A stretch of DNA of 21,803 nt from positions 1 through 21,803 of the forward strand of contig QNCE01000007.1 in NCBI GenBank assembly GCA_003644405.1. The letters run 5' to 3'. The notes beneath the pieces are model-generated. The model saw only the letters and a list, made by a program, of their open reading frames with translations. It was not told the DNA's origin and did no database searches. Of the stretch, positions 1 through 6,854 are shown piece by piece. How positions within the stretch are numbered: the stretch's first letter is position 1; each line of letters opens with the position of its first letter. A program made the position numbers and the translations under genes. Source of the DNA: Candidatus Omnitrophota bacterium. Lineage in GTDB: Bacteria > Omnitrophota > Gorgyraeia > Duberdicusellales > 4484-171.

Positions 1-73
1 CCGCGCAAAGAGTTTATATAATCATCTATTAGTTTTATTTAATGCTCAAACTTACTTTTCTTTCCAAATCAGT

Positions 74-133
74 GTGGGAACAACTGATTAAATACTCGCC
101 TTTCAGGCGAGAGTTGTTTCCACCACCCGCGCA
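74..133. other. Hairpin unit A of the array
   Basis: Bases 74-85 (GTGGGAACAACT) pair with 112-123 (AGTTGTTTCCAC), 12 pairs including one G-U. Inside is a 9-base one-sided bulge (86-94), then a perfect 6-bp stem CTCGCC (95-100) with GGCGAG (106-111) and a 5-base loop. The conserved tail CCACCACCCGCGCA follows at 120-133. Compared with unit B, the outer stem shows a compensatory pair change, which supports selection on structure. Confidence 0.65.
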
Positions 134-207
134 AAGAGTTTATATTTAACTCCTTTCCTTCTTAACAACTCGCAAAAGCCTCCTCTTTTTTTATCACAAC
201 TAACATA

Positions 208-266
208 GGAACGACTAATAAATCAACTTGACCTTCGGCCAAGAGTCGTTTACCGCCACCCGCGCA
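208..266. other. Hairpin unit B of the array
   Basis: GGAACGACT (208-216) pairs with AGTCGTT and following bases (244-254). After a 10-base bulge an inner stem CTTGACC (227-233) pairs with GGCCAAG (237-243), with one A-C mismatch and a 3-base loop. Relative to unit A, the A-T pair in the outer stem (AACAACT/AGTTGTT) has become G-C (AACGACT/AGTCGTT). The inner stem has a different sequence but keeps its pairing. The tail CCGCCACCCGCGCA (253-266) matches unit A at 13 of 14 bases. Confidence 0.6.
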
Positions 267-353
267 TCTTTAAAGATTTCCTTCTGCTTCCCTTGTGTGT
301 ATATTTTATATCACAATTTATAGCTCCAGACAAGATTAATTGTCAGTGGAATA

Positions 354-576
354 CTGTAAATATTCTTCGCACTTTCTCTTTGACAACTAAATAAAAAACA
401 TATCCTCACATAATTACCAAAATCAACCCGGGCTAAAATAGCTCAGAAAGGAAGATACACCTTACTATGAACAGACCAATGGATAATTTAACAGTGAAGG
501 TATGCCTAAAGAAACTGTGAGCTATCAGAAGGAATTAGTATATGTTTAAATTAAAAGTGCGAAAAAATATTGACAG
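354..576. mobile_element. MITE-like element with TA-flanked inverted repeats
   Basis: The left end (354-375) and the reverse complement of the right end (554-576) align as CTGT, A or C, AATATT, C or TT, then TTCGCACTTT: about 20 matched positions out of 22-23. The dinucleotide TA flanks both ends (352-353 and 577-578), as expected of the TA target duplication of IS630/Tc1-mariner elements. The 223-bp body has no open reading frame. It contains a second, perfect 8-bp inverted repeat, ATAGCTCA (438-445) and TGAGCTAT (518-525). This looks like a non-autonomous element; no transposase lies in the window. Assignment to IS630/Tc1-mariner is inference from the TA flanks. Confidence 0.6.
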
Positions 577-596
577 TAATAACCAATGGAAAACTT

Positions 597-624
597 TTGA
601 GCACATTTTCTAATATGTTATAAT
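597..624 (+). promoter_or_regulatory. Sigma70-type promoter of the MBL-fold gene
   Basis: TTGAGC at 597-602, a 16-bp spacer, and a perfect TATAAT at 619-624, with TATG just upstream of the -10 box. The start codon is at 643, so the leader would be only about 12 bases, containing AGAGG (636-640) two bases before ATG. A perfect TTGACA at 570-575 lies in the right inverted repeat of the MITE-like element, but no -10 box stands at the right distance from it. Confidence 0.55.
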
Positions 625-642
625 AAATTTAGAATAGAGGCA

Positions 643-1410
643 ATGGCTAAGTTAATATTTTTAGGAACAGCTGCTAGCATTCCTTCTAAAGATAGAGATA
701 ACACTTCTTTTCTCTTTCTGCATAGGAAAGAGATGTTCCTAATTGACTGTCCCGGAGCTATACATCAAAAGTTACTAAAAGCTGGCATAAACTTTAAAGA
801 CATTAAAAACATTGTTATCACCCACCAACATCCTGATCATTTCTACGGAATAATAGGGCTAATTCATGCCCAAGGATATTTAAGTAAAAAGTTAGCCATT
901 TTCTCTAACCAAACTACAATCCTCCTTCTTAAAGAGCTAATAAGAAAAGTTGGATTAAACAGATACCCCTTCCCAAGGCTGACTTTTCATGATGTATTCA
1001 AAAGAAAGTTTTTCTACTCTTCATCGTCCCTGAAACTGGTAGCAGTTAGGAATAAACACATTCGCAACTCCTTTGGAGTAAAATTTATATTCGATGGAAA
1101 AACACTCCTCTATTCATCGGATACAGCTCTATCAAAAACCATCTTAAAAGAAGCAAAAGAAGCTCAATATCTTATCCACGACTGTACTGCCTCTTCCTCT
1201 TACTTTAAAGAATATCCCCAACTTTATAAGATGCATACTGATGCAAAAACCTTAGCATCTATCCTGAAAAATATACCGCTGAAGAAGATAATTCCTATAC
1301 ATTTTCTACTCTTAAAAAAAGGCGAATTAAGAAAGATAAAAAAAGAACTCACTCCCTTAGGGAAGAAAATCTACTTTCCTTCCGACTTTAGCATCCTAAC
1401 TCTCTCTTAA
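643..1410 (+). CDS. RNase Z/arylsulfatase-like MBL-fold metallohydrolase
   Basis: A 255-residue metallo-beta-lactamase-fold protein of the ribonuclease Z / arylsulfatase-like group (COG1234 type). The N-terminus (MAKLIFLGTAASIPS) is the usual first strand and loop of the family. The metal-binding HxHxDH motif is at H61-Q-H63-P-D65-H66. A YSSDT strand supplies the bridging Asp, and later His residues (MHTDAKTLA, IPIHFL) sit where the remaining ligands are expected. The AxDxT-like loop reads HDCTAS instead of HEAT, a mild deviation. It is shorter than long RNase Z and I see no clear flexible arm, so tRNA 3'-end processing is possible but not shown. It is the only plus-strand gene, convergent with the UPF0280 gene, and has its own promoter. 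The Shine-Dalgarno spacing is unusually short. Confidence 0.75.
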   Translation: MAKLIFLGTAASIPSKDRDNTSFLFLHRKEMFLIDCPGAIHQKLLKAGINFKDIKNIVITHQHPDHFYGIIGLIHAQGYLSKKLAIFSNQTTILLLKELIRKVGLNRYPFPRLTFHDVFKRKFFYSSSSLKLVAVRNKHIRNSFGVKFIFDGKTLLYSSDTALSKTILKEAKEAQYLIHDCTASSSYFKEYPQLYKMHTDAKTLASILKNIPLKKIIPIHFLLLKKGELRKIKKELTPLGKKIYFPSDFSILTLS

Positions 1411-1489
1411 GCTAAAAAGGATAGTTGAAATTATTTGGTAAGCTGACCTTTTAAGTGATAGGTAAGATAGATAAAAGGCACTCTTTATC

Positions 1490-2212
1490 TTAAACATCTA
1501 ACTCCACCTCTCCCCACAAAGCAATTCTCCCTTCAAAAGCAACAACTACTGCCTTGATAGAGGAGTATCCTTTTGCCTCATTTATTACTTTTTCTATATC
1601 GCCGATTTTCTTTATTTTATTAGAGAAGACAGTAGCGAAGGTATCGGCAAGAAGAGAATCAAGAGCTACAACAGTAACTAGATCTGCTCTACCAAAATTT
1701 AGACTATGACCGAAACGTGAAGAAGAACTAGCTACCCCAAAAGGAGATTCCTTTTTTTTGATCTTTACTGTTATAAAATTAGGAGAGAAATTTTCCCCCA
1801 GATAGATGCCGATTTTTTTATCTTCATTTATCTTTAGAAAAAGATCTCCTCCGTTTTCTAGAATCAGCTCATTGCAATAGTTAAGAATCTCTTTACCTAC
1901 ATACCAACTTATTCCTCCTGCCACACAGGAAAAAGGCCCTATCCCACTCACTTTAGAAGCAGCAATCATATCTTTTACAATAGGGGGAGCAAAAGGATCC
2001 TCCTTCCAAGGAGTAAGAGAGGTTAAAAAGTTAGGATAACTCCTAATATAAGAAGCTATATCATCATAATACCTCTTAAGCAAAGATTTCACTATTGTTT
2101 CATCTAAAGGTTTATCACAACTTAAATAGATATCGCTCTCTCGATAACTTACCTCTAAACAAAAACTAGATTTATGAAGTTCTCTATAGAAACGCTCTTG
2201 GTAATTTAACAT
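1490..2212 (-). CDS. UPF0280 family protein (ApbE superfamily)
   Basis: A 240-residue protein of the UPF0280/COG2122 family, distantly related to the FAD:protein FMN transferase ApbE. Recognisable blocks are the N-terminal YQERFYRE, the AGGISWYVGKEIL segment, the ENGGDLFL strand-turn, and a C-terminal GSLLADTFAT-like helix (here DSLLADTFAT). The length is normal for the family. The biochemical role is unknown; by kinship a flavin- or nucleotide-binding role is plausible. It is the last gene of the minus-strand pyr operon, after the UPF0173 hydrolase and a short hypE-like remnant. The ATG at 2210-2212 fits the family start; the ribosome-binding site is poor (an A/T-rich leader), so translation may depend on coupling. 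Confidence 0.75.
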   Translation of the reverse strand: MLNYQERFYRELHKSSFCLEVSYRESDIYLSCDKPLDETIVKSLLKRYYDDIASYIRSYPNFLTSLTPWKEDPFAPPIVKDMIAASKVSGIGPFSCVAGGISWYVGKEILNYCNELILENGGDLFLKINEDKKIGIYLGENFSPNFITVKIKKKESPFGVASSSSRFGHSLNFGRADLVTVVALDSLLADTFATVFSNKIKKIGDIEKVINEAKGYSSIKAVVVAFEGRIALWGEVELDV

Positions 2213-2300
2213 ATGCAGAGAAAAAAATTTCTCTTATAAGCTGGTAAGTCTTTTTTGTTCCATTGCCATAATCTAGGGTAATTCTTTCCTTGGCTATAAA
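2187..2300 (-). pseudogene. Remnant of a HypE/AIR-synthase-like N-terminus
   Basis: In the frame just after the UPF0173 stop, about 38 codons read as KERITLDYGNG, then KKTYQLIREIFF, ending at TAG (2184-2186). The pattern I-x-L-x-x-G-x-G, some residues, L-I-x-x-x-F resembles the first strand and helix of HypE and other AIR-synthase-related proteins (HypE starts such as IQLAHGSGG..LI..LF). There is no proper start codon and nothing of the rest of the roughly 330-residue family. The tail overlaps the start of the UPF0280 gene. It could be a chance resemblance. It is in the same frame as the UPF0173 hydrolase, separated from it only by one TGA. Confidence 0.3.
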
Positions 2301-2945
2301 TCATCTCAGAAAGTTTAACACAACTACTTTAGGAGGATGAGTAAGGCTATCTTTGCTGATTTCTATAAAATCTAACCCTCTTTCTACATTTTTCTTACCT
2401 TCTAAAAACTCTTCTACTCCTCCTATATTAAATCCTAACTTAGGCGTCTTAAAATGCATAGGAATAGTTATCTTGGGTTTTAGCCTTTCTATTAATTGAG
2501 TTGCCTCCTTCGCATCAATAGTAAAAGTTCATCCTACCGGCACTAATACAACATCAGGGTTTTCTAATTTAGCATAATCTAGGTCTAGAGTTCCTAAATC
2601 CCCAAAGTGAATTATTTTTAAATCTTCAGCTTTTATGATAAAGATTATATTTTTGCCTCGTTGAGCACCTTTTTCCTTATCATGGTAAGAGAGAATTCCC
2701 TCTACCTCTACATCTGCAAGAGAAAAAACTCCTTCCTTATCTAAAACTTTTGCTGAAGAAAAATCCTTGGTATAACCATGGTCGAAATGATAATGAGATA
2801 CTGTCACAATATCTGGCTCCATCCCTATAGGAGCATAACCCACCGCTCCTGAGTAGCTTCCACTTTCGTAAGGATCAGTAATTATCTTTGTCCCTTTTTT
2901 TGTTTCCAGCAAAAATGCAGCATGTCCTAACCAACTTATCTTCAT
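2301..2945 (-). pseudogene. UPF0173/COG2220 MBL-fold hydrolase with in-frame TGA
   Basis: A metal-dependent hydrolase of the COG2220 group. The first 138 codons give the N-terminal half: WLGHAAFLLE, a TDPY loop, the metal motif HYHFDHG, and HFGDLG. A TGA at 2529-2531 then interrupts the frame. The same frame stays open for 75 more codons to TGA at 2301-2303 and encodes the missing half: TFTIDAKEA, then KPKITIPMHFKTP with the last metal-ligand His. Family members have Gly-Gly at this point (such as PVGG or PIGG before an F and the D-A helix); here it reads Val-Gly-TGA-Thr. One G-to-T change in GGA would explain it. Termination at the TGA would leave a protein without the PMHF ligand, almost certainly inactive. 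The start ATG overlaps the pyrF stop (ATGA). Confidence 0.75.
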
Positions 2946-3619
2946 CTCTCCCTCCTCTCTTCTAGTAATTTTTTAACTGCTTTTAAATAATCCTTTTCTT
3001 TTATAATTGGTCTTCCTACCACAAAGTAATCAACATCCTCCTTTAAAGCATCCTTTACCGTAGCTATCCTTGTCTGATCATCTTCTTTTCTTTTTCTTAT
3101 CCCTGGAGTTATAGTGAGAAGGCCAAAAGACTTTTTTATTTTTCTTGCTTCCCAAACACTACATACCACTCCATCTAACTTACTTTCATAGGCAACTTTA
3201 GCTAAAGTCATTACTTTAGAAAGGGAAACTTTCTTTGAGGTTAATTCAGTAACTCCTATTATTAAAGGAGGATGCTGCCCTCTATTTTCTGCTTCACTTA
3301 CTAACTGTTCTTTTAAAAATCGCAAAGAGTCTTTTCCACTCCTTAAGTGTACAGTAAATGCCCATACCCCCATATCCATAGCAAGCTTTGCCGCTTCACT
3401 CATTGTGTTAGGAATATCAAAAAATTTTAAATCCAAAAAAACTTCTCCTCCTTGGTTATTAATCCACTTTATAATTTTGGGTCCTAAAAAGGTGTAGGCA
3501 ATAAGACCTACTTTAAATTTTTTAACTTTAGGATAGAGAGCTTGGACCACTTCCTTTATTTTTTTCTCACTAGCAATATCTAAAGCAACTATCAACTTCT
3601 CCCAACTCTTCTTAAACAA
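2942..3619 (-). CDS. pyrF: Orotidine 5'-phosphate decarboxylase
   Basis: Catalyses the last step of UMP synthesis, OMP to UMP plus CO2. The protein is 225 residues, normal for bacterial group I PyrF. Visible motifs are the substrate strand LIVALDIAS, the catalytic DLKFFDIPNT (Asp-Lys-x-x-Asp array), the later ITPGIR phosphate loop, and VVGRPI near the C-terminus. The start codon is TTG at 3617-3619, five bases after a strong AGGAGG (3625-3630), and lies inside the end of pyrD, so the two are translationally coupled. It ends in ATGA with the UPF0173 hydrolase. It directly follows pyrD, in one operon with pyrK. Confidence 0.93.
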   Translation of the reverse strand: MFKKSWEKLIVALDIASEKKIKEVVQALYPKVKKFKVGLIAYTFLGPKIIKWINNQGGEVFLDLKFFDIPNTMSEAAKLAMDMGVWAFTVHLRSGKDSLRFLKEQLVSEAENRGQHPPLIIGVTELTSKKVSLSKVMTLAKVAYESKLDGVVCSVWEARKIKKSFGLLTITPGIRKRKEDDQTRIATVKDALKEDVDYFVVGRPIIKEKDYLKAVKKLLEERRER

Positions 3620-4517
3620 CTAACCCTCCTACCAATTCATTTATATCCTTTATTTTATTTTTTTGCATATACTTAATAATGCCATTTAGAATCGACTTTG
3701 CTGCATTAGGGTTCACCAAATTAATTGTACCTAAACTTATAACTTTTGCCCCTACCAGAAAAAACTCTATAGCATCACGGTAATTATCAATTCCTCCTCC
3801 TCCTATAATAGGAATCTTAACAACCTTAGCACACTCCCATACTCTGTACAAGCTTAGTGGCTTTATGCCTTTACCTGAATATCCCCCATAGACCCTCCCT
3901 AAAAAAGGTTTTTTTGTATCAACATCTACACCCATAGCAAAAAAAGTATTAACTAAAGAGAGGGCATCGGCTCCTCCGTACTCAGCAGACTTTGCTATTT
4001 TTCTGATATCCTCTACTTCTCCTGTCAACTTCACAATTAGAGTTTTTTTAGTAATTCTTCTTAAGGAATCAGTGATTTTAAATGTTAACCTTGCACTCTG
4101 AGAAAACATCTTCTTCTGTCTTAAATTAGGACAAGAAAGATTTATCTCTATTGCTTTAATACCCTTCACTCTATCTAAAACTTTCACTACCTCTACATAC
4201 TCACTAGGAGAATACCCCCCTACGCTTACAATAAAAGGAACACCCAGTTTCTTTATTTTAGGAAGTTTGTTCTTCAAAAAACCCTCCACACCTGGATTGT
4301 CCAAACCTATAGAGTTAAGCACTCCACACTCAACCTCTCTTATCCGAGGAGGAGGATTACCTCTACGAGATTTTAAAGTTATAGTTTTGGTCACTAATGC
4401 TCCTAAGGAACTAAAATCCACTAAAGAGGATAGCTCCTCTCCAAAGCCAAATGTACCTGAAGCAGTTACAATAGGATATTTTAATTGAAGTTTTCCTATT
4501 TTTACCCCTAAATTCAT
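3612..4517 (-). CDS. pyrD: Dihydroorotate dehydrogenase, class 1B catalytic subunit
   Basis: Oxidises dihydroorotate to orotate on FMN in the cytoplasm and passes electrons to PyrK and NAD. At 301 residues it is typical of class 1B. Motifs are the N-terminal ASGTFGFGEE, the substrate loop NSIGLDNPG, INLSCPN with the catalytic base Cys129 (cysteine is diagnostic of class 1, against serine in class 2), and the C-terminal FMN phosphate site IIGGGGI. The PyrK partner is encoded upstream in the same operon, but is separated from pyrD by a glycosyltransferase gene and a tauE-like gene. The start ATG overlaps the tauE stop as ATGA. It overlaps the first bases of pyrF. Confidence 0.94.
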   Translation of the reverse strand: MNLGVKIGKLQLKYPIVTASGTFGFGEELSSLVDFSSLGALVTKTITLKSRRGNPPPRIREVECGVLNSIGLDNPGVEGFLKNKLPKIKKLGVPFIVSVGGYSPSEYVEVVKVLDRVKGIKAIEINLSCPNLRQKKMFSQSARLTFKITDSLRRITKKTLIVKLTGEVEDIRKIAKSAEYGGADALSLVNTFFAMGVDVDTKKPFLGRVYGGYSGKGIKPLSLYRVWECAKVVKIPIIGGGGIDNYRDAIEFFLVGAKVISLGTINLVNPNAAKSILNGIIKYMQKNKIKDINELVGGLVV

Positions 4518-4870
4518 TTTCCAATAATCATCTTCAAAGAAACTAATAAAAGGAAAACGCCAAAAAGCTTTTTCAAAAGAGGATCGCTTACCTTATGGGC
4601 AAACTGAGCACCAAAAAGAGCACCTATGAAAAACCCTATACAGATAAATATAGCCATGGAAAGTTTAACGTTTCCCTCTAAGTAATACTTTATAGCTGCT
4701 AAAAGACCAATTGGAGGAATCATTATTGCCAAGGTGGTGCCTTGAGCTTGATGTTGAGTAAGCCCAAGTAGATAAACTAGTACAGGAATTAAAATTGTCC
4801 CTCCTCCAATCCCGAAGAAACCACTAAATACCCCTGCTACTATCCCCAGCACAAGATATAAGATTTGCAT
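4514..4870 (-). CDS. Half-length TauE/SafE-family membrane protein
   Basis: A 118-residue integral membrane protein of the TauE/SafE (DUF81) family of putative anion exporters. It has the glycine-rich motif GFFGIGGGTILIPVLVYLLG in the first helix pair, then a second hydrophobic region (residues about 45-60) and two more near 70-90 and 100-117. Typical members have about 250 residues built from two such halves; free-standing half-size members are known and may act as dimers, so I do not call it truncated. The start ATG is supported by AAGGAGGG three bases upstream. It sits 12 bases after the glycosyltransferase and overlaps pyrD by ATGA. Its substrate cannot be read from sequence, and its place inside a pyrimidine operon is unexplained. 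Confidence 0.8.
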   Translation of the reverse strand: MQILYLVLGIVAGVFSGFFGIGGGTILIPVLVYLLGLTQHQAQGTTLAIMIPPIGLLAAIKYYLEGNVKLSMAIFICIGFFIGALFGAQFAHKVSDPLLKKLFGVFLLLVSLKMIIGK

Positions 4871-4882
4871 TGTCCCTCCTTA

Positions 4883-6043
4883 CTAAAAACTTGGTTCAAT
4901 ACAAAATGTTCTATATTTAAGTGAATTCTTTAACCCCCCCATCAGAAAGAAAAGATTGGTTAAATACTTCATCTTGGCAAAACTTGACCATTTACTATAA
5001 GGTTCGATATTGAAAGTAGGTCTGAAATAACGAAAAGAAAAGAATAAAAAAGGAATTAAAAATACCCAACTAAATAGTCTTATCCACAGCGATGAGAGGA
5101 AAAACCATTGAAGAGTAAAGAATATCAAGAATAGAAATCCAAAAAGGTGCATAAGGTGAAAATTGCCTAAATAGATAAACCCTTTAATAGGCGAAGGGAA
5201 ACGAAGGATAAAGTGATTAGGATATCTGCCAACGAACTGCAAAATTATCTCCATAGAATTTTTAGCATGTCTATGAAGAAGAGGGGGATGGGCTTCTCCG
5301 TAAGAACGCCATACTTTTAGAAGTGATTTTAAATCTGCTCTGTGCATATGGTCAACACTAGCAGAAGGCAAAAAGTAAAATTTCCACTCCTTCTTCCTCA
5401 CTCTTAATCCAAAATCAATATCCTCACCAGTAGGTAACTCCCAAAACATTCTCTCTACGGAATCTACTGCTTCCTTCCGGTAAGCTACATTAGCAGTAAC
5501 AAAAAAGTAAGCTCTGTGCCCACATACCTCAGTGGGATAACAAGGGTGGTAATCATTAGAAGGGGGGAAATACCCTTCTTCTAAGTTTCCATACCGCCAA
5601 CTCACCCGGTTAAAACCAAAAGCTTGACAGTAAATCTCTACAAGGTTATTAGGGTCTACCTTTAAAGTATAAATCTCTCCCCCTACTGCTCCAACTTTTC
5701 CATCTTTATTAAATATTTCTAAAATTTTATAAATCCAATCCTGAGAAGGAGCACAATCACCGTCAGTAAAGAAGATAAAATCTCCTTTTGCCTCCTTTAA
5801 AGCTTGGGTACGTGCAAATCCTGGAGAAGGACAGTTAGGGATCTCTATCAATCTTACGTGGGGATTTTTTTTCTGATAATCCTTAATAATAGAAACTGTT
5901 CTATCACTGCTTCCTCCATCGGCAAAGATAATTTCTAAACTACTACGAGGATAGTCTACCTTGGTAAGGTATTGAAAAGTCTTACCTATTGTTCTTTCCA
6001 TATTCCTTACAGGAATAATTATGGAAACAAAATCTTTTCTCAT
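4883..6043 (-). CDS. Family 2 glycosyltransferase with membrane tail
   Basis: A 386-residue GT-A-fold glycosyltransferase. The N-terminal SIIIPVRN strand, the ADGGSSDRT nucleotide-binding turn, and the DxD-type metal site D94-G-D96-C are all present. The catalytic acidic motif appears as TGEDIDFGLR. A HMHRADLKSLLKVWRSYGE segment follows where the acceptor region is expected. The C-terminal third has two to three hydrophobic segments (around residues 290-345), so the enzyme is probably anchored on the cytoplasmic side of the membrane, as for extracellular polysaccharide or glycolipid synthases. It lies between pyrK and tauE, 15 bases after pyrK. The sugar donor and acceptor cannot be deduced. 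Its insertion in the pyr operon splits pyrK from pyrD. Confidence 0.85.
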   Translation of the reverse strand: MRKDFVSIIIPVRNMERTIGKTFQYLTKVDYPRSSLEIIFADGGSSDRTVSIIKDYQKKNPHVRLIEIPNCPSPGFARTQALKEAKGDFIFFTDGDCAPSQDWIYKILEIFNKDGKVGAVGGEIYTLKVDPNNLVEIYCQAFGFNRVSWRYGNLEEGYFPPSNDYHPCYPTEVCGHRAYFFVTANVAYRKEAVDSVERMFWELPTGEDIDFGLRVRKKEWKFYFLPSASVDHMHRADLKSLLKVWRSYGEAHPPLLHRHAKNSMEIILQFVGRYPNHFILRFPSPIKGFIYLGNFHLMHLFGFLFLIFFTLQWFFLSSLWIRLFSWVFLIPFLFFSFRYFRPTFNIEPYSKWSSFAKMKYLTNLFFLMGGLKNSLKYRTFCIEPSF

Positions 6044-6058
6044 TAGAACCCCCTCCCC

Positions 6059-6829
6059 CTAAAAAACATCTTTTATATTAAAAACTGGCCCCTCTGTACA
6101 TACCCTTTTATATCCTCTCTTGGTAGCGATTACACATCCTAAGCAAATTCCTAACCCACAACCCATAAATTGCTCCCAAGAAGCTTCTCCCTCTACAGAA
6201 GGATATTTTTTTAGAATTTCTCCTAAATTGTAAATCATATCCTTAGGCCCACAAGCATAAATTCTAGGTAAGGCTTGAATCTGGGAACTTTTAAGTTTTC
6301 TTTCTAGGAGTTCGGTTACCATCCCTTTAAATCCTACTGAACCATCCTGGGTAGCTACAAATATTCTAAATCCTAATTTAACAAATTCAGACCTAAGGAT
6401 GAGCTCATTCTTTTTCTTAACTCCAAAAAACAGCCACCCTGTATATCCCTTCTTTCTAAATCTATTTAACTTCTGAGCCAGATAAAGTAAAGGAGCTATC
6501 CCCATTCCTCCTGCCACAAGGATAGGGAAGGTATTTCTTTCTATAGTAAAGGGTCTTCCTAAAGGACCTAATATATCCAAAGAGCTACCTTTTTTATAAC
6601 CAGAAAGGATATGAGTGCCTTTTCCTCTTACTTTGAAAAGAATAAATACATCGTTTCCCTCTACCTTATTAATACTAAAAGGTCTTCTTAAAATGGTGTG
6701 AATTATCCTTACATGGAGAAAATGACCAGGTAATGATCTTTTAGCTATATAAGGAAAGGTAAAGTTTAACCTGTAGATATCCTTGGCTACTTTTTCTATT
6801 TTTTTCACATTAACTCTTAATAATTTCAT
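6059..6829 (-). CDS. pyrK: Dihydroorotate dehydrogenase electron transfer subunit
   Basis: The iron-sulfur flavoprotein partner of class 1B PyrD; it carries electrons from FMN through a 2Fe-2S cluster and FAD to NAD. The protein is 256 residues, normal length. The FAD-binding motif RRPFSI is followed by a GPLGRPF loop, then the NAD-binding AGGMGIAPL region. The C-terminal cluster-binding cysteines are C224, C229, C232 and C244 in CGLGICLGC and RVCTEGPVF, all four present. It follows the ArsR-type regulator in the operon, and precedes the glycosyltransferase. Use of this class suggests NAD-linked, quinone-independent pyrimidine synthesis, common in anaerobes. Confidence 0.92.
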   Translation of the reverse strand: MKLLRVNVKKIEKVAKDIYRLNFTFPYIAKRSLPGHFLHVRIIHTILRRPFSINKVEGNDVFILFKVRGKGTHILSGYKKGSSLDILGPLGRPFTIERNTFPILVAGGMGIAPLLYLAQKLNRFRKKGYTGWLFFGVKKKNELILRSEFVKLGFRIFVATQDGSVGFKGMVTELLERKLKSSQIQALPRIYACGPKDMIYNLGEILKKYPSVEGEASWEQFMGCGLGICLGCVIATKRGYKRVCTEGPVFNIKDVF

Positions 6830-6854
6830 TCTACTTATCCTACAAATACAAAAA

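Larger units (their letters stand above)
1..266. repeat. Array of ~130-bp units with structured hairpin
   Basis: Three copies of the heptamer CCGCGCA occur at 1-7, 127-133 and 260-266, giving periods of 126 and 133 bases. The first two copies stay identical for 19 bases (1-19 and 127-145); the third diverges after CCGCGCA. Each complete unit carries a bulged two-tier hairpin directly before a C-rich tail (CCACCACCCGCGCA or CCGCCACCCGCGCA). The sequence between tail and next hairpin is about 70-75 bases, AT-rich and not conserved. The array begins before the window edge. No coding potential is visible. It does not match CRISPR (repeat and spacer lengths are wrong) or integron attC sites (no GTTRRRY core). 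Which strand, if any, is transcribed is unknown. Confidence 0.7.

Noticed and set aside
112..126. tRNA-like acceptor end (stem followed by CCACCA)
   Set aside because: The outer stem is 12 bp, the inner arm has no T-loop sequence and the second unit lacks the CCA match; not a tRNA.
1..266. CRISPR array
   Set aside because: Only a 19-base identity between two copies, periods of 126-133 bases and a conserved hairpin unit; repeat and spacer sizes do not fit and no cas gene is present.
74..266. Integron attC sites
   Set aside because: The hairpins have the bulged look of attC, but no GTTRRRY / RYYYAAC core boxes and no cassette genes or integrase are visible.
431..530. tRNA gene starting GGGCTAAAATAGCTCAG
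   Set aside because: It resembles a D-arm (TAGCTCAG) but there is no closing D-stem, anticodon stem or TTCGA T-loop; the similarity is better explained by the inverted repeat of the MITE-like block.
570..575. TTGACA as -35 of the first gene
   Set aside because: The only good -10 (619-624) is 43 bases away; TTGAGC at 597-602 is at the right distance.
1463..1492. Terminator hairpin between the two convergent genes
   Set aside because: TAAGAT..ATAAA pairs with TTTATCTTA, but the stem is all A-T with a four-base bulge and no clear U-run on either strand.
4267..4488. Plus-strand reading frame opposite pyrD, and other antisense frames
   Set aside because: They lie wholly opposite well-conserved genes and show no recognisable domain; treated as shadows.
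4514..4870. TauE gene truncated by mutation
   Set aside because: It has a good ribosome-binding site and a clean stop overlapping pyrD by ATGA, and half-size family members are known, so a natural short form is more likely.
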